A DNA stretch of 24,647 nt. Source: a virus. The position numbers were made by a program, and so were the translations under genes. The notes below the pieces were generated by a model. It did not search any database and was not told where the DNA came from. It was given only the letters and a program-made list of their open reading frames with translations. Positions 1 through 5,856 of the stretch are shown here, piece after piece. The first letter of the stretch is position 1; each line of letters begins with the position of its first letter. The stretch covers positions 1 to 24,647 of IMG/VR virus record IMGVR_UViG_3300025085_000182; one strand, 5' to 3'.

Positions 1-457
1 TGTATGTGTTGTACAAACTAATATAAGTAATGGTAGATTTTCTACTGAGTTCACTAATCTTAGTTCCACTTGCCACTATCTCAAATACTTTTTGGTCATA
101 CCAATGTAGTTTCTCAAACTCTTTATTAAACTTTTCTTCCATCTTTTTAAACTCAACCTCCTCTGATCCTTCAATGTTTTGTAATATCTCTGTCCCAATA
201 TAACTAACTTTTTTCTGTTTCTTCTTGAGTTGTAGAAACATTGTATAAAGAATTTTCCAAATGTAATAGTAATTAAGATCATCTTCTTGCCCTTCTTTTT
301 TATAAATTATATCAGTTCCTTTAACATTACAAATATGATCTAGTTTAATGTACATTTCCATCACTAGATCTTCAGCATAATATCTATTCAAACCAAAGCT
401 CTTACAGATATTTATCCATGTATTATGTTTTTGATATGCCTTCTCCAGTATGTTCAT
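1..457 (-). CDS. Sigma-70/ECF-like RNA polymerase sigma factor (C-terminus cut by window edge)
   Basis: An open frame of 152 codons starts at the ATG at 457-455 and runs off the left edge without a stop. It overlaps the last 35 bases of the helicase gene. Residues 29-39 (AEDLVMEMYIK) match the core of sigma region 2 in ECF factors, where an AEDLVQE-type motif binds core polymerase. Residues 119-150 (YDQKVFEIVASG, then ISELSRKSTITYISLYN) look like the helix-turn-helix of region 4, which reads the -35 element. Between them lies a Lys/Glu-rich linker. The likely role is to redirect host RNA polymerase to phage promoters, or to act as a related HTH regulator. The assignment rests on motif resemblance only. 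An in-frame stop just upstream of the ATG fixes the start. Confidence 0.68.
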   Translation of the reverse strand, partial: MNILEKAYQKHNTWINICKSFGLNRYYAEDLVMEMYIKLDHICNVKGTDIIYKKEGQEDDLNYYYIWKILYTMFLQLKKKQKKVSYIGTEILQNIEGSEEVEFKKMEEKFNKEFEKLHWYDQKVFEIVASGTKISELSRKSTITYISLYNTY

Positions 458-1343
458 TCATTAAATCAATCATATTATCTCCCTCTATACTAAACCCAAC
501 ATTGTTTATTAAACTTCTTATCCTGACTGGGGATTCAAGACTGCTAGGCATCATGCCAGTATCAGTATCTTTGACTTTTCTAATGTGTAAATGAGTTACC
601 ATCCAATCTAAGGCTGATTGAATATATCTGTGAATCACAATAAAATTATCACATCTATTACCAAACTTTCCACCACCTTCACAATCTGACATCATAGGAG
701 GAACTGGATGCCCTGCATATTCATGATTAGTACTATGCAATCTTCTTAAACTTTCTGTAACTGCATGAACTGATAACCATAATGCTACACCAGTTTTATG
801 ACAAAACATTCTCATATCTGAACATGCTTTATAATCATGCTCATGCATACCTAAAGATCTAGCCATATCTCTATCCTTTTCTAAAGAATTATATGGATCT
901 ATGAAAAATCCATGATAATCCCATGACTTCTTAATACTAGTACCTAACTCTAACAACTTCTTATAAGTATATTGTTCATCTATAGATATAAATTTAAAAT
1001 GAGAATCTACCCACCTACTTCCTTCTTGTAACTTCTCCTCATCAATCTTGTTGATGGGCAAACCCTCTTTATATTCTATTATTTTTCTAACTATTGAATA
1101 AGGTTCATTTTCTGCTGTTAGTAACAGAAATCTAAGATCATGCTTTAATGCATACAGAAACATTAGGTAAACTACTGTGTGAGTTTTACCAACATTACTA
1201 TGTCCTAGAAATATGTTAAATGTACCTTTTTTAAATCTGAAGTACTGATCAAAACTTTTGATACCTAGACCTAGACCTTCTTTTATTTTGCCACTCCTAA
1301 TGTCATGGATTTTAGAAAGTTGGTCTTTAATGTCTAGTATCAT
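423..1343 (-). CDS. DnaB/RepA-like RecA-fold replicative helicase ATPase
   Basis: A 306-aa RecA-fold ATPase. The Walker A loop GHSNVGKT is at residues 47-54, preceded by the beta strand FNIFL. A Walker-B-like strand GFFIDP is at 145-150. SVHAVTESLRR (191-201) occupies the place of the DnaB H4/sensor motif, and HIRKVKDTDTG near 253 resembles the C-terminal arginine-finger region. There is no primase or zinc-binding domain, so this is the helicase part only, smaller than T7 gp4 or Twinkle. It probably unwinds the phage replication fork as a hexamer. It lies in a run with an OB-fold-like protein and a small protein carrying an SSB-like tip, which supports replication. The start ATG at 1343 follows an A/T-rich leader with no Shine-Dalgarno, and its 3' end overlaps the sigma-like gene. 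Confidence 0.8.
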   Translation of the reverse strand: MILDIKDQLSKIHDIRSGKIKEGLGLGIKSFDQYFRFKKGTFNIFLGHSNVGKTHTVVYLMFLYALKHDLRFLLLTAENEPYSIVRKIIEYKEGLPINKIDEEKLQEGSRWVDSHFKFISIDEQYTYKKLLELGTSIKKSWDYHGFFIDPYNSLEKDRDMARSLGMHEHDYKACSDMRMFCHKTGVALWLSVHAVTESLRRLHSTNHEYAGHPVPPMMSDCEGGGKFGNRCDNFIVIHRYIQSALDWMVTHLHIRKVKDTDTGMMPSSLESPVRIRSLINNVGFSIEGDNMIDLMNEHTGEGISKT

Positions 1344-1356
1344 TTATATATTTATT

Positions 1357-1635
1357 TTAGAAAGGAACTTCATCAAGTTCTCTATCAGGATTGTGATCAG
1401 TTGTTGTAACTTTTTTCTCAGGTATAAATTCTGAGAATGGGATATACAATTTACCATTCTTACTTTTCAAAACATCCATGTTAAGATAGCCATTATTTTT
1501 TTTATAGAAATCTTTAACATATGGATCTTCAAGAAATTGTGTAAATCTTTCTACACTCAATCTCATTTTTGTTATTACAAAGTCTTTAGGAGATTCCTCC
1601 ACATAAACACCTGCAACAAAATCAGGTTTTGCCAT
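1357..1635 (-). CDS. Small replication-associated protein with SSB-like acidic C-terminal tip
   Basis: A 92-aa protein starting two bases after the stop of the OB-fold-like gene. The body contains NMDVLKSKNGKLYIPF (residues 53-68), a pattern I associate with small phage proteins found beside helicase and SSB genes. The last residues, RELDEVPF, imitate the acidic-plus-PF tip by which bacterial SSB recruits replication and repair partners (D-D-D-I-P-F in E. coli, D-D-L-P-F-like in Bacteroidota). The tip suggests a phage ssDNA-binding protein or an SSB mimic that docks on host repair proteins. Biochemical function is not established by the sequence. There is no transmembrane segment or signal peptide. 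Gene order with helicase and NinG-like genes supports a DNA-metabolism role. Confidence 0.7.
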   Translation of the reverse strand: MAKPDFVAGVYVEESPKDFVITKMRLSVERFTQFLEDPYVKDFYKKNNGYLNMDVLKSKNGKLYIPFSEFIPEKKVTTTDHNPDRELDEVPF

Positions 1636-1637
1636 AA

Positions 1638-2105
1638 TTAGTTAGGTTTAGTTAATAATTCTTTATATATAATATTAGCAGCACTAGCAGCTTGATTAAT
1701 CATCTTCTGTTGTCTAACTGAAAAGATTAATTGTTTGCCATTGTTGTCTGTATTATCATCATCATATTTCTGAAAATCATCAGAGAATATAAACTGACTA
1801 ACATTATTCCATGCAACACTTCTAGAAATTGATTCCTGCTGTGTTAATCCTCCTCCTACAGATGCATTTTGTACTGGTGTATTTTGTACTGGAGCATCTT
1901 GAGGTGTCTGTTGTAATTTAGCATAATTCTTTTTCACATCTAAGGTGTAGTAGATGACATCACCTACTGATCTTTTAAAATCTCCTATAGCTGAAAAGTT
2001 TGGAATATCTCCATTAGCTAATTCTACTGTGTATTTATTGAAAGTTTGATTACCATTTGACCAACTTCCATTTGGTGTTATTGATTTTATTGTACTATTT
2101 TTCAT
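1638..2105 (-). CDS. Putative OB-fold nucleic-acid-binding protein
   Basis: The N-terminal ~65 residues alternate beta-like strands and turns (IKSITPNGSWSNGNQTFNKY, then YTVELANGD, then VGDVIYYTLD), fitting an OB-fold-like nucleic-acid-binding domain. A Gln/Pro/Asn-rich linker with the repeat PVQNTPVQNA follows, then a helical C-terminal part (SRSVAWNNVSQF, MINQAASAANIIYKELL), an arrangement seen in phage proteins near SSB and recombination genes. The chosen ATG at 2105 overlaps the preceding gene by 11 bases (ATGAAAAATAG) and starts just before the domain. In-frame ATGs at 2129, 2123 and 2120 would lengthen it by up to 8 residues. Role is inferred from fold appearance and neighbours. No acidic SSB tip is present at its own C-terminus. 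Confidence 0.65.
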   Translation of the reverse strand: MKNSTIKSITPNGSWSNGNQTFNKYTVELANGDIPNFSAIGDFKRSVGDVIYYTLDVKKNYAKLQQTPQDAPVQNTPVQNASVGGGLTQQESISRSVAWNNVSQFIFSDDFQKYDDDNTDNNGKQLIFSVRQQKMINQAASAANIIYKELLTKPN

Positions 2106-2379
2106 ATTCTTGTATGCCATCATAGGCAAGATTTATTTTATTTAAATTTAATTTATCAGTTGATTGTTTCCATTGTTGAAACACATTATCTAAAGATTGC
2201 ACCTTGCTTTCTAATTCAGAAATTTTCATTTTATGCTTAGTGTTCTCTCTTAATAATTCTCTACATTCAGAATACATTTCTTTATAGAGTTCTAGCAGTT
2301 GATCAAACCTTAATTTTTGGTCTTGTATCATACTGTCTTTTGCAGTAGGTTCTTCACCCTTATTTTTATATATACTCAA
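2095..2379 (-). CDS. Small coiled-coil protein, function unknown
   Basis: A 94-aa, highly charged protein. Residues ~20-70 form a long heptad-like helix (FDQLLELYKEMYSECREL, then MKISELESKVQSLDNVFQQW), so a coiled-coil dimer or oligomer is likely. No enzyme motif is visible and I do not recognise a family. It sits between the NinG-like gene and the OB-fold-like gene and overlaps the latter, suggesting co-translation with the replication set. An accessory role such as a loader, scaffold or small regulator is possible, but nothing in the sequence decides it. Confidence 0.65.
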   Translation of the reverse strand: MSIYKNKGEEPTAKDSMIQDQKLRFDQLLELYKEMYSECRELLRENTKHKMKISELESKVQSLDNVFQQWKQSTDKLNLNKINLAYDGIQEYEK

Positions 2380-2429
2380 AGTTAAATATTTTTTTCTTAC
2401 AGCTAATATACAAATATTATTATAAACTA

Positions 2430-2822
2430 TTATAGTTTTTCTAATAAAGTTTTAAAATGTTCTATCATTTCTTCTAAATCTGTAATAGAGTATTTAGCTG
2501 TTTCCCTTGATTTTTGTAGTAGTTCACTAGACTTATCTGTATTATATTTTTTATTTAAAAATAATGCAAACTTATATTGTTCTCCTGATCTAAATGTGTT
2601 ACATCCTGCACATTGAGCTGATACATTTTCTTCATCCCATCTAGTTGCCATATGCCTTCTACTCATAAAATGTCCACAATGGATCTCTTTAATCTTTAAT
2701 TTTTTTCCACATGTACAACATTTACAATAACCTCTTTTATCAGAATCTCTAGTCCTGATATATAGACTAAATATCTGATCTAGCTTTCTTACTAATGTTT
2801 TTCTTTTTGGTTTCTTTGCCAT
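2430..2822 (-). CDS. ninG: NinG/Rap-like recombination protein
   Basis: A 130-aa basic protein starting MAKKPKRKTL. It carries the paired-cysteine pattern of the lambda NinG (Rap) family: CKCCTCGKKL, then IHCGHFMSRRHMATRWDEEN, then QCAGCNTF, with spacing typical of an HNH-like zinc-binding nuclease fold. The HCGHFMSR and W-D-E-N-V blocks are the family hallmark. In lambda, Rap is a Holliday-junction/D-loop nuclease that aids recombination. This copy is shorter than lambda NinG but keeps the core. The ATG at 2822 is preferred. A longer frame starts at a TTG at 2861, but that would translate through the terminator hairpin. The gene stands first in the replication block after that terminator. 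Confidence 0.82.
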   Translation of the reverse strand: MAKKPKRKTLVRKLDQIFSLYIRTRDSDKRGYCKCCTCGKKLKIKEIHCGHFMSRRHMATRWDEENVSAQCAGCNTFRSGEQYKFALFLNKKYNTDKSSELLQKSRETAKYSITDLEEMIEHFKTLLEKL

Positions 2823-2835
2823 TTTATGAAGGTAC

Positions 2836-2872
2836 AAAAAAAAGGAGAGAGCTAAAGACAACCCCCTCCTCT
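2836..2872 (-). terminator. Intrinsic terminator upstream of ninG
   Basis: Read on the minus strand, GGAGGG (2869-2864) pairs with CTCTCC (2849-2844) with one G-U wobble. The stem extends through flanking AGA/TTT and is followed by eight Ts (2843-2836). The loop is about 14 bases. It lies after the 134-aa gene and only 13 bases before the ninG ATG, so it may end the upstream transcript or act as an attenuator. Confidence 0.65.
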
Positions 2873-2905
2873 ATCTAGAAATCACCTAGAAACAAAACAT
2901 AATTA

Positions 2906-3310
2906 TTAATAACTTAATCTTGTTATCCTTCTTAGAAGTTCAACATTAGTTACTGTATCTTCTAAAGTTTCACCTTGTGCATCTTTAATGTATTTATCTA
3001 AAAAAGATTCCTCTTTGCCACCTAGAAAAACTCTAAGAACCATATCACCATAGATTAGGTGTATGTTATTATCCTTACACCATTTAGGAAATGTAGTAGA
3101 TAAAAAAGCAGTAGCACAAGAGTTCATGTCTGTAAAATCTGCTTCATCATCTCTATACTTACAAGTGTAAATCTGAGTAATAATCTCACCATCAGGTGTA
3201 CCTGATACACTTCTGATATGTATAACTTTTGGATTTATAGCCTCTATAACTAGTTCATCTTGTAGTTTTCTTTCATTTGAAGTTAGAACATATTTATAAT
3301 CATCCTCCAT
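2906..3310 (-). CDS. Hypothetical phage protein (134 aa)
   Basis: A 134-aa acidic protein of unknown function. Its N-terminal part looks beta-rich (VIHIRSVSGTPDGEIITQIY), the middle has two cysteines and a conserved-looking FPKWCKDNNI segment, and the C-terminus is helical (VELLRRITRL). No catalytic motif is evident. The first ATG at 3310 is used here. The same frame remains open 37 codons further upstream to 3421 but contains no ATG, GTG or TTG, so the start is either at 3310 or non-canonical. It is the first gene leftward of the AT-rich control region and is followed by a terminator, so it may be an early gene transcribed on its own. Confidence 0.6.
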   Translation of the reverse strand: MEDDYKYVLTSNERKLQDELVIEAINPKVIHIRSVSGTPDGEIITQIYTCKYRDDEADFTDMNSCATAFLSTTFPKWCKDNNIHLIYGDMVLRVFLGGKEESFLDKYIKDAQGETLEDTVTNVELLRRITRLSY

Positions 3311-3364
3311 TGTAAGAGGTGTAATTAAACCATCTTGTGAAAAATGGTAGTAAACAAAATCTGT

Positions 3365-3388
3365 ATTATTATTATTATTATTATTATT
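3365..3388. repeat. Trinucleotide microsatellite, (ATT)8
   Basis: Eight perfect copies of ATT on the plus strand, (AAT)8 on the minus strand. They lie 55 bases upstream of the ATG of the 134-aa gene and in frame with it, where they would read as eight Asn. No other uninterrupted trinucleotide run of this length was noticed in the window. Confidence 0.9.
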
Positions 3389-3421
3389 TGTATTGAAGAT
3401 TGAAAAATTTAAGTTAAATAT

Positions 3422-3587
3422 TTAGTTTGTTAAATTAATAACATGACAATATTACAAACTTATTTACAAACTACCAAATGTTTTTAACAAAAATATTATT
3501 ATATACTAAATTTAGTGTATAATATATATGATAATTATAATAGTAAGTATATTATAATGATAAGTATATATTAATTATATATATATA
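3422..3587. promoter_or_regulatory. AT-rich non-coding control region; candidate promoter or origin
   Basis: About 165 bases with no credible gene, bounded by the stop of the CDGSH-like gene and the open frame leading to the 134-aa gene. It contains a direct repeat TTACAAACT at 3452-3460 and 3464-3472, an inverted near-copy AGTTTGTTA at 3424-3432, a perfect 12-bp palindrome ACTAAATTTAGT at 3505-3516, and then about 70 bases of almost pure A/T (3517-3590). On the minus strand TAAGTTTG (3462-3455) matches the Bacteroidota -7 consensus TAnnTTTG, but no TTG at the usual distance was found. The features suit an early promoter/operator or a DNA-unwinding origin. This is inference from composition. 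Confidence 0.45.
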
Positions 3588-3719
3588 TTAGAGAAAAGGA
3601 AATGGTAGATTATTCATGTCAAATAAATGTTTCTTTTTCTGATGAGATCCATCACAATATCCATCTTTATCTTCAGAATTTCCACATTGACATTTTACTT
3701 TCTTAGTTTCTTCTTTCAT
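3588..3719 (-). CDS. CDGSH-like iron-sulfur mini-protein (43 aa)
   Basis: A 43-aa protein with the segment CQCGNSEDKDGYCDGSH at residues 10-26. It keeps all four ligands of the CDGSH [2Fe-2S] family (C10, C12, C22, H26) and the invariant C-D-G-S-H. The loop between Ser15 and Cys22 is one residue longer than the canonical C-x-C-x2-S-x3-P-x-C-D-G-x-H, and Pro is absent. The cluster in this family is redox-active and acid-labile, and the cellular roles in bacteria are poorly known. The gene starts inside the stop codon of the holin-like gene (TAATG at 3721-3717), a clear translational-coupling arrangement. The C-terminus is FDMNNLPFPFL. Cluster binding is inferred from the motif. Confidence 0.72.
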   Translation of the reverse strand: MKEETKKVKCQCGNSEDKDGYCDGSHQKKKHLFDMNNLPFPFL

Positions 3720-4144
3720 TACAGTTTATTTATTTTCTCAAAAGACCTACCTCCAAAATAAGCACCATATAATAACAACATTAATTGATTTATAATATCT
3801 AAATTATATTCTAAGAAGAATCCTATAGCATATACTACTGTAAAGAACACTAAAGTCATAGGTCTTACATTTTTGGAAAGCCAACTATCAGATAAGTTAT
3901 CAGATTCCCATCTTCTTGTTACAGCATCCATTTCTGCCATATCAAATCTAAGCATCTCTAAGGCTATATCTTTATCTTTTTGAGCTAGTGTATCATCTTT
4001 AACAATTAGCTGCTTCAGTACACCCAAAAACCCCTTATTTGGTATGCTTTCTGCTACTGTCTGAAACACCCCTGACTTTCCCAGTAGAAATTGTCCTAGT
4101 TTTGTTTCCTTGAACTTCTTTTTGTTTTTCTTTTCTTGGCTCAT
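3719..4144 (-). CDS. Holin-like membrane protein (GTA-holin/3TM family type)
   Basis: A 141-aa protein. The N-terminus is Lys-rich and cytoplasmic (KKNKKKFKETK), followed by an amphipathic middle. A block RRWESDNLSDSWLSKNVRPM (77-96) leads into hydrophobic segments at ~97-112 (TLVFFTVVYAIGFF) and ~117-130 (IINQLMLLLYGAYFGG). The W-x-S-D-x3-S-W-L-S-K-x-V-R-P pattern followed by two membrane helices is what I know from the gene-transfer-agent holin family. It probably forms membrane lesions that free the endolysin. Its first 110 bases overlap the end of the M15 endolysin gene in another frame, and no later ATG could give a full protein. Holin function is inferred from topology and position. Confidence 0.7.
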   Translation of the reverse strand: MSQEKKNKKKFKETKLGQFLLGKSGVFQTVAESIPNKGFLGVLKQLIVKDDTLAQKDKDIALEMLRFDMAEMDAVTRRWESDNLSDSWLSKNVRPMTLVFFTVVYAIGFFLEYNLDIINQLMLLLYGAYFGGRSFEKINKL

Positions 4145-4601
4145 AATGCTTATAACTTACTAGACCAGTTTTTTCATCCATAAAACTCTCTAGAACTTGT
4201 TTTCTATTCTTACCTTCTATATAAGATACATGCACCCACTTAGGAGAATCTTCACCAAACTCCCAAATCAATGTATCAAAGTCTAAATTATCTTTAACAT
4301 AATCAAATACATCTTTATTAGAAATAGATGTATGGTCCATATCAATATCTATTGCTTGTCCAGTCATATGAACACTTGTCTTACTAGCAAATTTAAGCAC
4401 ACTATTAAGCCTTTCTGACCTATACATGCTAGAAACATATACTGGCTTATCAAAGTGATCTCTAATAGGCTGAAATATCTTCTCTGCTGTTACCTTTAAG
4501 TTCTCTAAGTGTTCTGTAGTAGGTTTGTTATCTATTCCTACTCTCTTTGCAGTTTCTGATCTTACTGCCTCTGCTAGTGTTAAGTTCTTGCTTAATTTCA
4601 T
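4035..4601 (-). CDS. Peptidase M15A-type endolysin (L,D-/D,D-peptidase)
   Basis: A 188-aa protein of the M15A/VanY-like zinc peptidase fold. SSMYRSERLN (57-66) precedes the metal-binding set: His78 and Asp85 in SVHMTGQAIDID and His124 in WVHVSY, with Glu114 in LIWEFG as candidate general base. The domain cuts peptide cross-links in peptidoglycan and acts as the phage lysin. The catalytic domain ends near residue 140. The remaining ~48 residues are basic and low-complexity (RKEKQKEVQGNKTRT), possibly binding the wall or membrane, and overlap the holin gene by 110 bases. No signal peptide is visible, so release depends on a holin. The gene lies in a cassette with two small membrane or amphipathic genes. 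Confidence 0.85.
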   Translation of the reverse strand: MKLSKNLTLAEAVRSETAKRVGIDNKPTTEHLENLKVTAEKIFQPIRDHFDKPVYVSSMYRSERLNSVLKFASKTSVHMTGQAIDIDMDHTSISNKDVFDYVKDNLDFDTLIWEFGEDSPKWVHVSYIEGKNRKQVLESFMDEKTGLVSYKHYEPRKEKQKEVQGNKTRTISTGKVRGVSDSSRKHTK

Positions 4602-4604
4602 CTA

Positions 4605-4703
4605 TTACATTTTAATCTTACTAAGCCACTTATTCCATGCAGTAGCCACCATGTTATTAAAGGTTTCTAATTTGTTTGCTAAATATCTTAAGATTCTTAC
4701 CAT
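4605..4703 (-). CDS. 32-aa amphipathic peptide in the lysis cassette
   Basis: ATG at 4703-4701 begins one base after the stop of the 52-aa membrane protein, and the TAA at 4607-4605 is followed by TAG and then the endolysin ATG. The peptide is basic and amphipathic (MVRILRYLANKLETFNN, then TAWNKWLSKIKM). Exact packing between two real genes argues that it is translated. Function is unknown. A membrane-active helper or simply a coupling leader for the endolysin are both possible. Confidence 0.5.
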   Translation of the reverse strand: MVRILRYLANKLETFNNMVATAWNKWLSKIKM

Positions 4704-4704
4704 A

Positions 4705-4863
4705 TTATTTCTTTTTTTGACTTTTTAGTAATTGATTAATTTTTATTATTGTATAGATTATAGTTGCTAAGATTAAAACAGTTTGAAGTCCCTCATTAAT
4801 ATCTGATACAGTAATCACATAGACTGCAACTCCAAGTAATGTAGGTTCAAAATCTAAGCTCAT
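4705..4863 (-). CDS. Small membrane protein, possible second holin
   Basis: A 52-aa protein, MSLDFEPTLL..., with one strong hydrophobic stretch (LQTVLILATIIYTII, residues ~26-40) and a weaker one before it (LLGVAVYVITV, 9-19), ending in a Lys-rich tail KSQKKK. This is the layout of small class II/III holins or antiholins. It starts 11 bases after the FN3-protein stop and is followed at once by the 32-aa peptide and the M15 endolysin. The holin assignment comes from size, topology and neighbours only. Confidence 0.6.
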   Translation of the reverse strand: MSLDFEPTLLGVAVYVITVSDINEGLQTVLILATIIYTIIKINQLLKSQKKK

Positions 4864-4874
4864 TTTATTTCATT

Positions 4875-5837
4875 TTATCTATATATTGTCCCTGTATAAC
4901 TATTTGATATACTACCAGTACAATTTGAAACTGGACATCCACCATCAAAATAACCATTAGCACCATTAAAAATCCATGCATAGGTGTTACTACCTGCACT
5001 ATAACTTAAACTAGAATAACCATATAAATTACTTGCATTAGATGTATAAACTTGTGAATTATTATCACCACAACAAGATAAAGGATTTATAGTTCCATTC
5101 AGATAAACATAACCTCTAGATGTTGCAAGAGTTGATCCTGCTCTAAAATCTGGAGGAAAACCTGCTGAATCTGAAAAATACCTACATTGATTAGAAGGAT
5201 TTGATCCACTTGTACCTGCTGTAAAAGTACCATTGTGACAAGAGTTATCTGTCTGCCAACCTAATTGACTGTGAAGGTATTGACCATAACCTCCTTGATT
5301 TCCATTATTCATTGCAACATTTCCCATACTATGATTTACAGATGGGTAATTGTTTGTGCTATATCCAGTATAAGTTATTGGAGTTGTAGTTGTATTACCA
5401 GTAGTTGATCCTCTAGTTTCTCCTTGTGAATTTATTGCATATGCAGTTGCATAATATGTTGTGCTAGAATTTAAACCACCAAAGCCTCTGCTAAATGATC
5501 CAGTTGTACCACTTACTGTGTATTTACCATTACTTGCATAATTGCTGCTAGTTCCAAAATAAAACCCTCTTTCTGTAATACTACAACCATTATCAGATGT
5601 AACATTACCATTTGCAGTCATGCTATTAATTGTAGTACCTGATGAACTATTAGTTGTAACAGATGGAACAGTACAAGCAGTATAAGAGTAAAATTCTGCC
5701 ATGGTATCAGGAGGTGTAGTAAAACCTGCTGTATCTGCTAATGTCCCTAATGATACATTGTCACCAGTAGCACTTCCATCTACTTCTAATGCTATGTCTG
5801 CTCTTAATCTTAATTGTCCTGAACTTGGTACTGCCAT
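4875..5837 (-). CDS. Virion adhesion protein with FN3-like domain and Cys-rich C-terminus
   Basis: A 320-aa protein with three parts. Residues 1-55 (SGQLRLRADIALEV, MAEFYSYTAC) form a short N-terminal module I recall from marine phage virion proteins. Residues ~57-150 resemble a Bacteroidota-style FN3 repeat (ANGNVTSDNGCSITERGFYF, LNSSTTYYATAYAINSQG). The C-terminal ~170 residues are Ser/Gly/Asn/Tyr-rich with scattered cysteines (SCHNG, QCRYF, SCCGDNN, GGCPVSNCTG). The composition fits an exposed binding protein on the virion, possibly with disulfides formed after release. It sits between fibre genes and lysis genes. Receptor binding is inference; no enzyme motif is seen. Confidence 0.65.
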   Translation of the reverse strand: MAVPSSGQLRLRADIALEVDGSATGDNVSLGTLADTAGFTTPPDTMAEFYSYTACTVPSVTTNSSSGTTINSMTANGNVTSDNGCSITERGFYFGTSSNYASNGKYTVSGTTGSFSRGFGGLNSSTTYYATAYAINSQGETRGSTTGNTTTTPITYTGYSTNNYPSVNHSMGNVAMNNGNQGGYGQYLHSQLGWQTDNSCHNGTFTAGTSGSNPSNQCRYFSDSAGFPPDFRAGSTLATSRGYVYLNGTINPLSCCGDNNSQVYTSNASNLYGYSSLSYSAGSNTYAWIFNGANGYFDGGCPVSNCTGSISNSYTGTIYR

Positions 5838-5856
5838 TTTTTATAAATTTTTAAAA

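Noticed and set aside
76-282. 68-aa frame near the left edge (MILITITFGKFF...)
   Set aside because: It is in another frame within the sigma-like gene, which has recognisable motifs and an overlapping start in the helicase gene.
2823-2861. N-terminal extension of the NinG-like protein (SLALSFFLYLHK)
   Set aside because: It would start at a TTG and translate the terminator stem and T-run; the downstream ATG gives the usual basic NinG-like start.
3365-3388. CRISPR-like or satellite array
   Set aside because: It is a plain trinucleotide run; no spaced repeats of 20-40 bases with unique spacers were found anywhere in the window.
3422-3587. tRNA or structured RNA in the AT-rich gap
   Set aside because: Too A/T-rich for stable cloverleaf stems, and no T-loop or anticodon arm could be drawn.
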